A DNA stretch of 42,774 nucleotides from the IMG/VR virus record IMGVR_UViG_3300009100_000020, positions 1-42,774 of that record; one strand, given 5' to 3'. Position 1 is the first letter of the stretch. Each line of letters opens with the position of its first letter. This document shows, piece by piece, positions 6,950 through 16,077 of the stretch. Below the pieces are notes generated by a model. It saw nothing but the letters and a program-made list of their open reading frames with translations. It did no database searches and had not been told where the DNA came from. Both the position numbers and the translations under genes were made by a program. The stretch comes from a virus.

Positions 6950-8671
6950 TTAGGTCACGACCGTATAAGCGCCGTTGTAGGCCAAGACTCCGGGCGCCGG
7001 AATGATCGTCCCGTAGCCGCCGCCCGCTGCCGTACTCAAAGCGATGAGATAAGACAGGTTCGAGCAGAACAGATCGGCAAATGAATTGCCGATTGCTTGC
7101 GACGTATGCCAAGTCCCCTGCGAATTGTCGCCGATCCCAAATCCGACCTCCGCATTGTAATTCGACCAACACATCCAACATCCGAGGAAGGAATTTTGGT
7201 TGCTCGAAAAACCAGATTTGTAATTTCCGAAACAGCCGGAATAATTGAAGCCATAGTTTGCGCCTGCGGTGGCGAGAACGCCGCTGCGCCAGTTGCCGAC
7301 TGCGAAGCAATAGTTGCCGACGAATCTGCCGCCACCAAAGAATCCGCCATCGCACCCCCACACCGAGACGTTGAGGGCATTAAAATTAGTGCCGACGCCG
7401 GTGAAGCCAGTGATGCCGTTGCCAGACCAGAAATTCGGTCCAGTGACGAGAATGTCCTGGATGGTCGGCATCTGCGGACCGATGTTCTCGATCCCAAAAA
7501 CGGTTGCCGTCCCTCCGCTCGATGGCACCAGAATTTCAACGCCGAACCTAGTGCGCAGCATGGCGATGTTATTTTGCGAGTCGTTGTTGATGTTGCCGGT
7601 CTGCGAGAACATCCCGCCGGTGAGATTGCCAGGGATCTTCATCTCGCCGCGGATCGTGATGCGGTCGGCATTGGCATGATTGACTTTGAACGGGGCATAG
7701 CAACCGGGAATTCCGCCGGGACTGGTGAGCGGTCCCGCGCCCTTCGCTATAAAAAACGTGACCCGCGCAGTGTGCATGATGGTCTTGCGCCGGATCGCCG
7801 CACATCCGTCTTCGACCGTGGCGAATTGCGATGGGATATTGAATTGACAATCAGCAGTGATGAATGGGTTGGGCTGGATCCAGAATTGCGTACCGTCATA
7901 GATGAATAGCATGACGTCGCCGGTCTGCATGTCGCCTTGCAAGAGCGGATTGCCACCGCCGCCATTGGCGCGGATCGGCCTGTCGCCGAGTGACCCGGTC
8001 GATGTTCTGAAACGCGCGATGCTGGCGCCGGTGCAGGTCGTGTTGAGCCGGACCAGGAACGGATCGCCTGCCACAAGCGTGTAATCCGTCGGCAATGTCG
8101 TGAACGTGGCGTCGACGATGTTAGCCGTGTTCGATTGATCGACGGCATAGGGAATGTTCACCAGATTGTTGACAACGCCGCCGGTGGTGCTGGAACCGAC
8201 AAAGTTCACCAGTTGGAAGCGCGTACCGTCAAACACCATTTCGGCAATGCCACCACCAGGCAAATCGCCCGGTTGCGTGCTGCCGCCGTTCATTCGAATG
8301 ATGCCAACCCGGCCAGCACCGGCATCAATTGTCGCCGCGCCGGTGCTGGTCTGATAGACCTTGACCCGCAGCGTGAGGCCGACGGTGTAGGATGTAATCG
8401 GTGGATCGAACGACACCGAAAGATTGTTGACCGAGCCGCTGTCTTCGGCCCAATTCATCCGCTGCGAGCGCACACCTTTGGCGACTTGCAGAAGATCGCT
8501 GTCACTCGGCGTGAATTTCGATTTCTCGATGATTGCGACAAGCTCGCGCATCGGAAATTCGAACGCTGCTGCCGGCGGCACCGAACCGCGCTGACCTTCA
8601 ACCGGATTGCCGTTGATGTAATGCGCGTCATCGCCTTCGGACTCGCGGCCATACGGCGGTTGATATCGCAT
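6950..8671 (-). CDS. tail spike/fibre protein with beta-helix-like centre
   Basis: A 573-residue protein starting MRYQPPYGRESEGDD, with GGGAG ribosome site about nine bases upstream of ATG 8671. The N-terminal 100 residues include MRELVAIIEKSKFTPSDSDL, a segment typical of baseplate-attachment ends of P2/Mu-type fibres. The middle is a beta-rich domain (YTVGLTLRVKVYQTSTGAATI). From about residue 270 onward the sequence becomes Asn/Gly/Ser-rich with short strands (FNIPSQFATVEDGCAAI, NFWSGNGITGFTGVGTNF), consistent with a right-handed beta-helix or pectate-lyase-like fold. It follows the gp48-like baseplate gene by 15 bases, the normal position of the first fibre gene in Mu-like phages. Depolymerase activity is possible but no catalytic residues can be named. 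Confidence 0.75.
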   Translation of the reverse strand: MRYQPPYGRESEGDDAHYINGNPVEGQRGSVPPAAAFEFPMRELVAIIEKSKFTPSDSDLLQVAKGVRSQRMNWAEDSGSVNNLSVSFDPPITSYTVGLTLRVKVYQTSTGAATIDAGAGRVGIIRMNGGSTQPGDLPGGGIAEMVFDGTRFQLVNFVGSSTTGGVVNNLVNIPYAVDQSNTANIVDATFTTLPTDYTLVAGDPFLVRLNTTCTGASIARFRTSTGSLGDRPIRANGGGGNPLLQGDMQTGDVMLFIYDGTQFWIQPNPFITADCQFNIPSQFATVEDGCAAIRRKTIMHTARVTFFIAKGAGPLTSPGGIPGCYAPFKVNHANADRITIRGEMKIPGNLTGGMFSQTGNINNDSQNNIAMLRTRFGVEILVPSSGGTATVFGIENIGPQMPTIQDILVTGPNFWSGNGITGFTGVGTNFNALNVSVWGCDGGFFGGGRFVGNYCFAVGNWRSGVLATAGANYGFNYSGCFGNYKSGFSSNQNSFLGCWMCWSNYNAEVGFGIGDNSQGTWHTSQAIGNSFADLFCSNLSYLIALSTAAGGGYGTIIPAPGVLAYNGAYTVVT

Positions 8672-8686
8672 AGTGTCCGCTCCCTC

Positions 8687-9433
8687 TTAAGGTAGACCCG
8701 CCATTGGATCGCTTGTCCCGATGTCGGAGAAGTTAAGCACCAACTCGGTGTGTGCCGGCTTCCATCTATTGAGCAAGCACAGCAGCTCATCCGGCACGCC
8801 GATTTCCAGATGATGATCGACACCAGCCTGGCCGCTGCCGGCGCGGAACCAGTAATAGGCGCGCTGACCGACGTTCACATACCAGGCGAATCGCTGTTCT
8901 TCTGGCCCGATATACCAACGGAATTCCTTGGCAGTATCGAGCGAAGCCGTGCCGTCTTCGGCAAACTTGAGCGGCCGCGTCTCGCCGCATTCCGACACGC
9001 CGGCCATGAACGGCGCAAATTCCCCGATATAATCGTCGACAACTTCATAACCGACGAACTCCATGAGCTTGATAAAATAGGCGCGCGACTGCCCGCCCAG
9101 CCAGGTCATGTAAGTCACAAGCATCTTGCGGCGCGCGTCGTCGGTCGTGGCCGACGGGAAGCACGGATCCGGCAAGCCCCAGCTCGCTTCCCAATCCGGC
9201 AACAGCTCGACGGTTTGGCGCGGGTCGCTTTCGCGCTCGAGCAAGTCGGCAGCGCGGTTGTCGACGAAACCCCAGATGTTCGCCAGGCCCCGGCAGGTCT
9301 TGGCCAGCACGCTATCCGGCTTGCGCGGCCAGGCAATGCCCTTCGGCAACAGTTGCAGCAACGCAACAAGATATTCGCGCCCACCTCGCCGGACGTGCCG
9401 ATCACGCTCGGGCGCCGCGAGATTGCGCGCCAT
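8687..9433 (-). CDS. Mu gp48/YmfQ-like baseplate protein (DUF2313)
   Basis: A 248-residue protein whose first half has the signature of the YmfQ/DUF2313 family: LLQLLPKGIAWPRKPDS, then LLERESDPRQTVELLPDW and WGLPDP. In Mu the equivalent (gp48) connects the gp47 wedge with the fibre. The gene lies 4 bases after the baseplate J gene, in the same order as Mu (45, 46, 47, 48). The C-terminal half (WYIGPEEQRFAWYVNVGQRAY shortened here) is aromatic-rich and ends HTELVLNFSD, also as in the family. Confidence in the family is high; the contacts it makes in this particle are inferred. Confidence 0.85.
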   Translation of the reverse strand: MARNLAAPERDRHVRRGGREYLVALLQLLPKGIAWPRKPDSVLAKTCRGLANIWGFVDNRAADLLERESDPRQTVELLPDWEASWGLPDPCFPSATTDDARRKMLVTYMTWLGGQSRAYFIKLMEFVGYEVVDDYIGEFAPFMAGVSECGETRPLKFAEDGTASLDTAKEFRWYIGPEEQRFAWYVNVGQRAYYWFRAGSGQAGVDHHLEIGVPDELLCLLNRWKPAHTELVLNFSDIGTSDPMAGLP

Positions 9434-9437
9434 GGCA

Positions 9438-10523
9438 TCAATTCCCGTAAACGATGTCGTGCAGCACGCCCATGTGTCCGGGGCTTGCCATCACATCATC
9501 GCGCCAATCGAGCAGGTCGAAAGAGATTACGCCCGGCGTGTTCATGATTGCCTGCGCCTTCCACGCCGCGAAGATGGTTTGGCCTGGTGCAGCGAGTTCG
9601 TACATCATCGTCTGCAAACTGGCTTCGATGGCTGCGCGCGTTTCGGGATTGTCGGGAATAAGCGCCGTCAGATGCACGTCGATGAATTGCTTGACCGGCG
9701 CCAATACCCAAAAGTCCTTCACCGCCACCGGCCGCTGTGAATCGATGTAAGTCGTCGCGGCCTCGAGATCTTCGCCGCGCGGCCAGCCATCATTGTCGGC
9801 GCGCAATTGATCGAACAGCACGCGCACCGTCACCGTGCCGATGCCCATTTCATTGGGCGCGCACCAGGCCCGCGTGCAGCCGGGAACAGCAAGTGCCCAG
9901 CGCACGTAATCATGCGCCGCGCCGCCTTGCGGCGGTTGCCGAATGCGCTGCAACACGCGCATGCGCAAATCGTCATCAATCTCGGTATCGGTGCCACCGG
10001 TCAGCGATAGGACTTCGGCATCGCTGTTGATATTGAGCGGCGGTGCCGGCAGCGAAAGCGTGGTGCCCGGTTCCTGATTGCTGGCAGCACCAGGATCGAG
10101 CGACCTGATGGGAATCTCGACCTCTGCACCACTCGCCCCGGTCACCCCTTCCTCGGTCGTTTCATAACCGATACCGCCGCCAGTCAATTGCGTGCCGACC
10201 GGAATCACAATGCCCTCGACCACGCCGCTGAATGTGGCGCTACCTTCGGCAAAGGTTGCCATCTTGCGGCCGACCGTGCCGTCAGCATTGACCAGCCAGA
10301 TGTCGCCGTGTCGATCCAGCCATTCCGTCTCGGCGGTCAGCGGCAAGAGCTGCAACGCCAGCCAGTCGATATAGCGCAGCGTGTGATGCGCCAGCCCGGC
10401 CATGGCGTCGGCCATGACCCGCAACACGTTGTTGCCGATGAAGGCGGCGCCGTACAGGCTGGCCGTGATGTCATCACGGACCATCTCGCGCACCTGGCGC
10501 AAGCTCGGAGTCGTCCAAGGCAT
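9438..10523 (-). CDS. baseplate wedge protein J / Mu gp47 family
   Basis: A 361-residue protein of the Baseplate_J family. Diagnostic segments are MPWTTPSLRQVREMVRDDI at the start, TAETEWLDRHGDIW, GSATFSGVVEGIVIPVGTQL and GYETTEEGVTGASG in the beta domain, and then PPQGGAAHDYVRWALAVPGC near the middle. The length matches Mu gp47 (about 360 residues). It forms the wedge ring of the baseplate with the gp46-like protein encoded just upstream. The start ATG 10523 is 12 bases after the stop of the gp46-like gene. Confidence 0.92.
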   Translation of the reverse strand: MPWTTPSLRQVREMVRDDITASLYGAAFIGNNVLRVMADAMAGLAHHTLRYIDWLALQLLPLTAETEWLDRHGDIWLVNADGTVGRKMATFAEGSATFSGVVEGIVIPVGTQLTGGGIGYETTEEGVTGASGAEVEIPIRSLDPGAASNQEPGTTLSLPAPPLNINSDAEVLSLTGGTDTEIDDDLRMRVLQRIRQPPQGGAAHDYVRWALAVPGCTRAWCAPNEMGIGTVTVRVLFDQLRADNDGWPRGEDLEAATTYIDSQRPVAVKDFWVLAPVKQFIDVHLTALIPDNPETRAAIEASLQTMMYELAAPGQTIFAAWKAQAIMNTPGVISFDLLDWRDDVMASPGHMGVLHDIVYGN

Positions 10524-10535
10524 GGGGATTCAGAC

Positions 10536-11042
10536 CTAGAATGCGGCGTCAGTCATTTCCGACCACAAATACTGCCAGCGCAGCTCGATCGCGGTTTTCG
10601 GCCCGCGATACATGGTGACGGCAACGTCGATGCGTTCCTTGCCGACGCGCATGGCGTCGACGTCGATGCGGGTGCAAACCCGCCGATCAATGAACGGCTG
10701 CAACGCCTCGCGCACATAGGCTTTTGCACGCACCACGGTGGCGCCTTCCTTGGCGCCGGGATCAGTGATCTTTGCCCGCCGCAACAGCCAGTGCTTGCAG
10801 CCGATCGGCCAGCCGTTCCAGATTTCTTCGGCGTCAATGTCGCCCCACCAGCCGCGGCGGTCCGGGTCATCAGGGTCGGGCAGCACATCTTCGACGCCAG
10901 CGAGCGCATCGGTGCCGACCGCCAGGCGTACCGCGGTCGCCAATTCTTCATCCTCGCTCAAGGCGCCGTCCGGCCGCTGGAGCCAATCCATCAAAGTTGA
11001 TTCCAGCTTGAGCTGCGTGTCACGGAGTTTGATATCGGTCAT
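10536..11042 (-). CDS. baseplate protein GP46 family (Mu gp46)
   Basis: A 168-residue protein of the phage GP46 family, with the N-terminus MTDIKLRDTQLKLEST, the internal RRGWWGDIDAEEIW typical of the family (GWWGD), and WLLRRAKITDP. It pairs with gp47 to form the baseplate wedge. Its ATG overlaps the stop of a tiny upstream ORF. In this genome it is separated from its usual neighbour gp45 by a 3.9-kb fibre gene and small ORFs. Confidence 0.88.
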   Translation of the reverse strand: MTDIKLRDTQLKLESTLMDWLQRPDGALSEDEELATAVRLAVGTDALAGVEDVLPDPDDPDRRGWWGDIDAEEIWNGWPIGCKHWLLRRAKITDPGAKEGATVVRAKAYVREALQPFIDRRVCTRIDVDAMRVGKERIDVAVTMYRGPKTAIELRWQYLWSEMTDAAF

Positions 11043-11134
11043 GACTTTACTATGCTGTCGCTGTCGTCGCCGCCGACCACATCAAGGTTGAACTCCATCG
11101 AGTCCATGTCGGCGGCGGCGACACCCCTATTCAT
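11039..11134 (-). CDS. tiny acidic ORF coupled to gp46
   Basis: A 31-residue frame beginning MNRGVAAADMDSMEFN and ending SDSIVKS. It starts inside the end of the Cys/His-containing small gene (ATGAATAG overlap) and its stop overlaps the gp46 start (ATGA). It would keep translation coupled across an 84-base gap. There is no strong ribosome site and no family. It could be only a coupling leader peptide. Confidence 0.3.
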   Translation of the reverse strand: MNRGVAAADMDSMEFNLDVVGGDDSDSIVKS

Positions 11135-11291
11135 CTTTGAAGCGGTAGGATGGTTCGCAGCGCCGATGCAGCCACACCAGCGCGCCAAAGATGAGATATT
11201 GCCAGACCGGTCCCTTGTAATAGACATGCTCGAAGCCGTAGTGACCCTCGAGCCCGCACCAGGCGCAGACCGGTCGCGTTGCTCCTGCCAT
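11127..11291 (-). CDS. small Cys/His (zinc-ribbon-like) protein
   Basis: A 54-residue protein with the ATG at 11291 preceded at six bases by AGGAG, which lies in the last codons of the fibre gene. It contains CAWCGLEGHYGFEH near the N-terminus and LHRRCEPSYRF near the C-terminus, together a plausible CxxC...H...C metal site, around a hydrophobic central segment (VWQYLIFGALVWL). Such small proteins are frequent after phage structural genes. The function is unknown. Its placement between a fibre gene and gp46 may only reflect transfer together with the fibre. Confidence 0.6.
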   Translation of the reverse strand: MAGATRPVCAWCGLEGHYGFEHVYYKGPVWQYLIFGALVWLHRRCEPSYRFKDE

Positions 11292-11293
11292 TG

Positions 11294-14200
11294 CTATCTC
11301 CTGCGCCGCGCGGCGATCATCGACCGATTGATCTGCGTGCCCGCCACGCCCGTGCGGACCATGAGCGTGACCGTGATCGGCGAGGCTGATGCGAAACGGA
11401 ACGGCCCAAGATTGATCTGATCCATCGCGCCAGCCGACGTATGCGACGTCATCTGATAGTTGGGAAAAACGCCGCTTAGCGTAGCGCTTGCGCTCAAGTC
11501 CCATTCTATACCGGTGCCGCTGCCGCCCGGCGCGATCATCTGCACGTTCGCCCACACATCCCAATCACCAGCCGTCAGCGACAAGGCATGGATGGCCGTG
11601 ACCGTGCTGACGGTCGGCGTGACAGGACTGGCAAGAATGTTTTGCTGATATTCACCAACATCGCCCGCAGTTGCGCTTGCCGTTCCATCGCTGCCCTTCA
11701 ATGCAGTTCCAGTCGCGGCAAATGAAGCGCCGATAACAAGTGCACCCGCGGCGTTCATGACTGAAAAATCAAAACGAGTCGGGATGATGCTTCCCGATGG
11801 AGCCGCGTTCACCTTGACATTTAATTGCGCCGCGTTGATCCAGGTCGTACCATTGGAACCGTAATACCAGAGCATCCCAAGATTATCGCCATTCACAACC
11901 GCGCCATGTGTTGCTATGGACGCGCCTCGCGATTTCGCAAAAACATTAGAAGCTCCAGTAGCGTTAGCTCCGAAGCCAACGAATGACGTCGACCAATCGG
12001 TGGCGGTCAGACTGGTTACTTGAAATCTTGTCGGAGCGCCGTCGATAGTCAGATCGGCGGTATGATTGACGAATATTTTTGCAGCACCGCCGATCTGATT
12101 ACTGTCGTCAATGATGACGCTGCTGTTCTGCACCACCTTGCCAGTCGCGAGATCGAAACGAACGATGGCGTTGTCGGTTGCGGAACCAGGACCGGCGACA
12201 TTGCCATAGTTCTGATTTGCGGCGGCGGTCACCAGACCTTTTGCGTTGACAGTAATTCCCTGAAACGTGCCGACATTGGAATTGACGGTTGCCAGTGTTG
12301 TGGCATTGCTGTCGGCCGCCGCTGTGACATCGCCGGTAAGCGCCGCGCGCTTGACCAACGCTTGGCCAGCCGTGCCGAAGTCCCAAGTGATGCTCGTGCT
12401 GTTGGTGCCAACTCGCTCGGCGCTCAGTGTCGCATCGGTGGCGGCAACGATATATTGAGCCGTGGTCGGTGCGCCGCCACCACCACCGGTCGCTGAAAGC
12501 GTGCCGCCTGTGAAGGTCAATCCGGTGCCAATGGTGACTGACGACCAGGCGTCAGTGCCGGACCGGTAGTAAATGACGTTCGTGCCAGTGAGCGCGGCCA
12601 GCGCAGTCAGATCGCCGTCGAGCGGCTGATAATTCCCGGCCGCCTGCGCACCGATGGTCGTCCGCACCGCCGCGGCGTCAGCGTCGTCGAGTATCGTTTT
12701 GACGAAGGTCGAGATGCCGAGCGTGGTCTGTGCTGTCCCGGCGTCAGCATCATCGACCAGCGAGCGGCCGAAGCCGGTGAAGGTCGCCAGCGCTGCGGTT
12801 CCTGCCCCGTTGAAGTAGGGCAACCGATCCGCCGCCGACGCTAGCCCCGCCAACGCCGTCAGCTCGGTATCGAGCGGCTGGAACGGACCGGCGCCCGCTG
12901 TGATCGTCGGCGTCAGCGTCCCGGCAGTATCGTTGTAACTCCAGGTGATCCCGGTGCCGTTTTGGATCAGCGCAGCGGCGCGATCATCGACGCGCTCATT
13001 GGTGAAGTAGAGATTGGTCGAGCCTTCCGGCACCGCGTCGGTCGAGCCTGGCGATGGCGAAATCTCGACATAGGCCGATCCCGACCAGCGATAAATCTTC
13101 TCGGTGTCGAGCGCGACATAAATCACGCCCACCGTACCGGTCGCCGGGAAGGCGGCGAGATTGGCATATTCAACGACGTCATCGACGTAGCTCGGTAGCT
13201 GCGCGGCCGGGACCTTGGCGCTAGCATCGAGCGAGGCGTAACCGTTTGCTGCCCCCTTGTTGGCGGTGAGTTCGTAGCCCTGCGCTTTGACAAATGCCGT
13301 AGTCGCAATCGACGTGTCGTTGTCCGCGCTCGCTGGCGTCGGTGCCCGCGGGTCACCGGTGAGCACCGGCGAGTCCAGCGTGGCGAAGATCAGCGAGGCG
13401 TCCGCCCATCCGCCACTCTGGCGGACGTAGGGAATTCCGCCGGTTCCGGCCTCACCGACGACGGCGTTGAGCGTGCCGCCGGAAAACGTCAGGTTGCCGC
13501 CGGTGACGACGCCGCTCCATGTGTTTGCCGCCGAGCGATAATAGATACGGTCGACCAGGCTGGCGGCGGCCAGCGACGTCAGGTCAGGGTCGAGCGGCTG
13601 GAAACCAAGCGACGACGGGGCGATGCCTTGGATGTGCGTGGCATCGGTCCATTGCGCGAGCTGCCCGTTGCTCGGCGTGCCGACGTTCGACACATTGCCG
13701 CCGCCGACACCCGCGATTGCCGTGACCACGAAGCCGGTGGTGGCGATGCTGGTGTCGGCATCGCCAGGCGACGGCGTCGGTGCGCGTGCATTGCCGGTGA
13801 ACACCGGCGAATCCAGCGGCGCATAGTTGGCGAGCGCTGCCAGCGTGGCGAAGTTGCTGGCGATGTCGGCCCAGGCCGCATTCCTGCGCGCGTAATAGAT
13901 GCCATTGCTCGGCGCTTCCGGGACGCCGCCACCACCGCCATCGCTCGGCGTGCCGACGATGGTGAGCCCGCCACCTATGGTCGAAATCGGCGCCTCAAGC
14001 TTGTAGCCGGGCGGCACCGGAATGTCCGGCCAACCCGCCAGCACGTCATAGGCAATGACATCATCGACGGTCGTGAGCGCGTTGACTTCGCCGATCTTCT
14101 GATTCTTGATAATGAACAGATCATTGGTGCGCTCGGCAATGCCGGACAGAATTGCGGTCTGCTCGTCCGGTGTGACATTGACCGGTGTCGTCGAACCAAT

Positions 14201-15172
14201 CGGGATCCATTGCGCGTTGGCGGGGACGACTTGACCGATATTCGTCCAGGTCAGACTGCGGATCGCGGTGACGTTGGAAAATGTTCCCGGCGTGATGGAT
14301 GAGATATAACCGAGAGTATAAGTCGAAACCGGCCCGAAGCTATATGGGATGTCCGGCATAGTCTCAGCCGGCGCCAATCCTGGCGCGGCTACATAATAGG
14401 TTGTCTCGCCAATGTTGAAGTTTATCCGAGCAATCGATGCATCAAGCTTAGCGTTGATCGTGTCGTTGATGTACCCGATGGTCATGTTTCCGGTGTAGCT
14501 GATCTCGTCATTGATCTCCCCCGCCAGCGCCGAGAATATCGAATTGGCCCCGTTGACCACCGTCGTGTTGACGCCGTTCACCACGATCGAATTGACTTGC
14601 GAGATCAGCACATTTCCGATGGCAGAAATTCCGCTGTTGATCGTCGAGACGATCGCATTCGTGTCGGTGACGATAACTGCGTTGATGTTCGGAATGAGCG
14701 CATTGAGCCGATTGATGACTTCGTTTAATTTCACCGTCGCCGATTGCAGGCCGCCCGCGGTCGATGCATAGAGCGAGCCGTCGGTAGCGTCCCACCAATA
14801 GTCCCCCGCCGCGACGATATAGTGATACGGCAACTGCCGCTTCGATTCGAACAGTTGCTTGATCAGGTCGATCTGGACTTTCTTGGCCTGATCCAGCAGC
14901 AGGTTCTTCGCCTGCATCCGTTCCAGAAATTGCTGGAACAGCGGCACATAGGGAGATACGTCATAAAACTCCTCACGCAACCCATTTAAGTTTGCATCAT
15001 CATCGCCGCCGTTGACGACCTCTTGCCGCTCGATCTCCCCCTTTCCTTCCTGCCAATGCACCATCCACAAGTCGGGATCGTCAATAATCAATTCAGAAAA
15101 ATCCATGCCTCTGACAGAGGCATTGTCTACGCTCATGATACAAGGCGGATCAGTTTGCAGCCACCAACGCAT
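11294..15172 (-). CDS. large modular tail fibre protein, 1292 residues
   Basis: The largest protein in the window. Residues 1-170 include WWLQTDPPCIMS, an acidic segment and a helical stretch (MQAKNLLLDQAKKVQIDLIK) ending YIVAAGDYWWDATDG, probably the attachment domain. Residues 170-260 are Asn/Ile/Val-rich (INAVIVTDTNAIVSTIN), likely coiled or beta-prism shaft. Then come repeated modules: ARAPTPSPGDADTSIATTGF-type units, DLTSLAAxxx...YYRSxxxxW...GGTL units and SLVDDADAGTAQTTLG units. The C-terminal 250 residues form a beta-rich tip. It starts six bases after the gp45 stop and separates gp45 from gp46, which are adjacent in Mu. The module types are shared with the 820-residue fibre. It most likely forms a long fibre or a baseplate-centre fibre for adsorption. 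Confidence 0.78.
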   Translation of the reverse strand: MRWWLQTDPPCIMSVDNASVRGMDFSELIIDDPDLWMVHWQEGKGEIERQEVVNGGDDDANLNGLREEFYDVSPYVPLFQQFLERMQAKNLLLDQAKKVQIDLIKQLFESKRQLPYHYIVAAGDYWWDATDGSLYASTAGGLQSATVKLNEVINRLNALIPNINAVIVTDTNAIVSTINSGISAIGNVLISQVNSIVVNGVNTTVVNGANSIFSALAGEINDEISYTGNMTIGYINDTINAKLDASIARINFNIGETTYYVAAPGLAPAETMPDIPYSFGPVSTYTLGYISSITPGTFSNVTAIRSLTWTNIGQVVPANAQWIPIGSTTPVNVTPDEQTAILSGIAERTNDLFIIKNQKIGEVNALTTVDDVIAYDVLAGWPDIPVPPGYKLEAPISTIGGGLTIVGTPSDGGGGGVPEAPSNGIYYARRNAAWADIASNFATLAALANYAPLDSPVFTGNARAPTPSPGDADTSIATTGFVVTAIAGVGGGNVSNVGTPSNGQLAQWTDATHIQGIAPSSLGFQPLDPDLTSLAAASLVDRIYYRSAANTWSGVVTGGNLTFSGGTLNAVVGEAGTGGIPYVRQSGGWADASLIFATLDSPVLTGDPRAPTPASADNDTSIATTAFVKAQGYELTANKGAANGYASLDASAKVPAAQLPSYVDDVVEYANLAAFPATGTVGVIYVALDTEKIYRWSGSAYVEISPSPGSTDAVPEGSTNLYFTNERVDDRAAALIQNGTGITWSYNDTAGTLTPTITAGAGPFQPLDTELTALAGLASAADRLPYFNGAGTAALATFTGFGRSLVDDADAGTAQTTLGISTFVKTILDDADAAAVRTTIGAQAAGNYQPLDGDLTALAALTGTNVIYYRSGTDAWSSVTIGTGLTFTGGTLSATGGGGGAPTTAQYIVAATDATLSAERVGTNSTSITWDFGTAGQALVKRAALTGDVTAAADSNATTLATVNSNVGTFQGITVNAKGLVTAAANQNYGNVAGPGSATDNAIVRFDLATGKVVQNSSVIIDDSNQIGGAAKIFVNHTADLTIDGAPTRFQVTSLTATDWSTSFVGFGANATGASNVFAKSRGASIATHGAVVNGDNLGMLWYYGSNGTTWINAAQLNVKVNAAPSGSIIPTRFDFSVMNAAGALVIGASFAATGTALKGSDGTASATAGDVGEYQQNILASPVTPTVSTVTAIHALSLTAGDWDVWANVQMIAPGGSGTGIEWDLSASATLSGVFPNYQMTSHTSAGAMDQINLGPFRFASASPITVTLMVRTGVAGTQINRSMIAARRRR

Positions 15173-15178
15173 CGCGCA

Positions 15179-16063
15179 TTACCCTTCCTTGCAATACTTA
15201 TCTTTTTTCACAAGGCATGGGATCGTCCACCAATTGCCGTCCGCGTCGTTAAAAATGCGGTGGTCACGAAACCGGATGTGCGTGTGTTCTTCGGTGACTT
15301 GCGTGGATTTTTTCTTGTCTTGCTCGTAATGCGTCGAGCTGTCGCTGTTACCCTTTTGCGTGGCGTAGCTTTTGCCGTGCTGCGAATAGGTGGCCGTGCC
15401 GTTCTGTTCAATCGCAACCTCGGATTTCTTGTTGTCGTCCTTGGCCGACTTTTGCCCGTATTCCTTTTTTTTCTTCTGTTGCTTCTGCGCCCGCTGCGGG
15501 CCGGGCTTCTGCTGGCTGTCATCATCCGGCTTGGGCACCAGCGCAATGCGCGTCAGCTTGTCCTCGCGCGTCGAAAGATAGGTGCCATCCTTCGACAGCA
15601 AGAATTGCTGACGGTCCTTCTGCAACCGATGCTGCGCAACGTCGCCTTCCTCCAGCTCGACCAGGCGATGGCGCCGGTCGCCGACCGCAATCATGACCGG
15701 ATGCGAGCGCGAACCGTTCATATACAGCACGATGGCTTCGGCAGCGTCGCCCTTCGGTTGCTCACCTTCCTCCCCTGGCGTACCACCTTCACCGCCAGGC
15801 CCGCCGCCGCCATTGCCACCCTGCTGGCCGCTTTGCTGCTTGCCTTTCTTCTGGTCTTCGTCTTCCTCATCCTGCTTGGCCGGAACGCTGGTGCTGCCAT
15901 AGTTCTCGGCGTATTCCACATCGGTCGCCGTCTCGCTCGCCATCACGTCGATGGCTTTGGCCTCACTCCACAGCGTCTTCGAATTCAGCTCGCGCAAAGT
16001 CGCGCGCGAAGCGCCGGTCTGCGCCCGCCGCGAAGCATCACGAGTCGATGTCCGCATTACCAT
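15179..16063 (-). CDS. baseplate assembly protein V / Mu gp45 family (spike)
   Basis: A 294-residue protein. The core EAIVLYMNGSRSHPVMIAVG followed by DRRHRLVELEEGDVA is the OB-fold signature of the Mu gp45/baseplate V family, the membrane-piercing spike. Two insertions set it apart: an acidic and Gly-rich loop at about 65-105 (KQDEEDEDQKKGKQQSGQQ, GGNGGGGPGGEGG) before the core, and a Lys/Gln-rich stretch at about 185-225. The C-terminus has EEHTHIRFRDHR, an HxH-like tip segment as in phage spikes that bind iron, followed by WTIPCLVKKDKYCKEG. Two starts are close (ATG 16063 and two codons on). It lies 14 bases after the gp44-like gene. Confidence 0.82.
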   Translation of the reverse strand: MVMRTSTRDASRRAQTGASRATLRELNSKTLWSEAKAIDVMASETATDVEYAENYGSTSVPAKQDEEDEDQKKGKQQSGQQGGNGGGGPGGEGGTPGEEGEQPKGDAAEAIVLYMNGSRSHPVMIAVGDRRHRLVELEEGDVAQHRLQKDRQQFLLSKDGTYLSTREDKLTRIALVPKPDDDSQQKPGPQRAQKQQKKKKEYGQKSAKDDNKKSEVAIEQNGTATYSQHGKSYATQKGNSDSSTHYEQDKKKSTQVTEEHTHIRFRDHRIFNDADGNWWTIPCLVKKDKYCKEG

Positions 16064-16077
16064 GTTATTGAGATTCC

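Noticed and set aside
3585-8671. A diversity-generating retroelement target in the fibre genes
   Set aside because: No reverse transcriptase gene or paired template/variable repeats were seen in the window.
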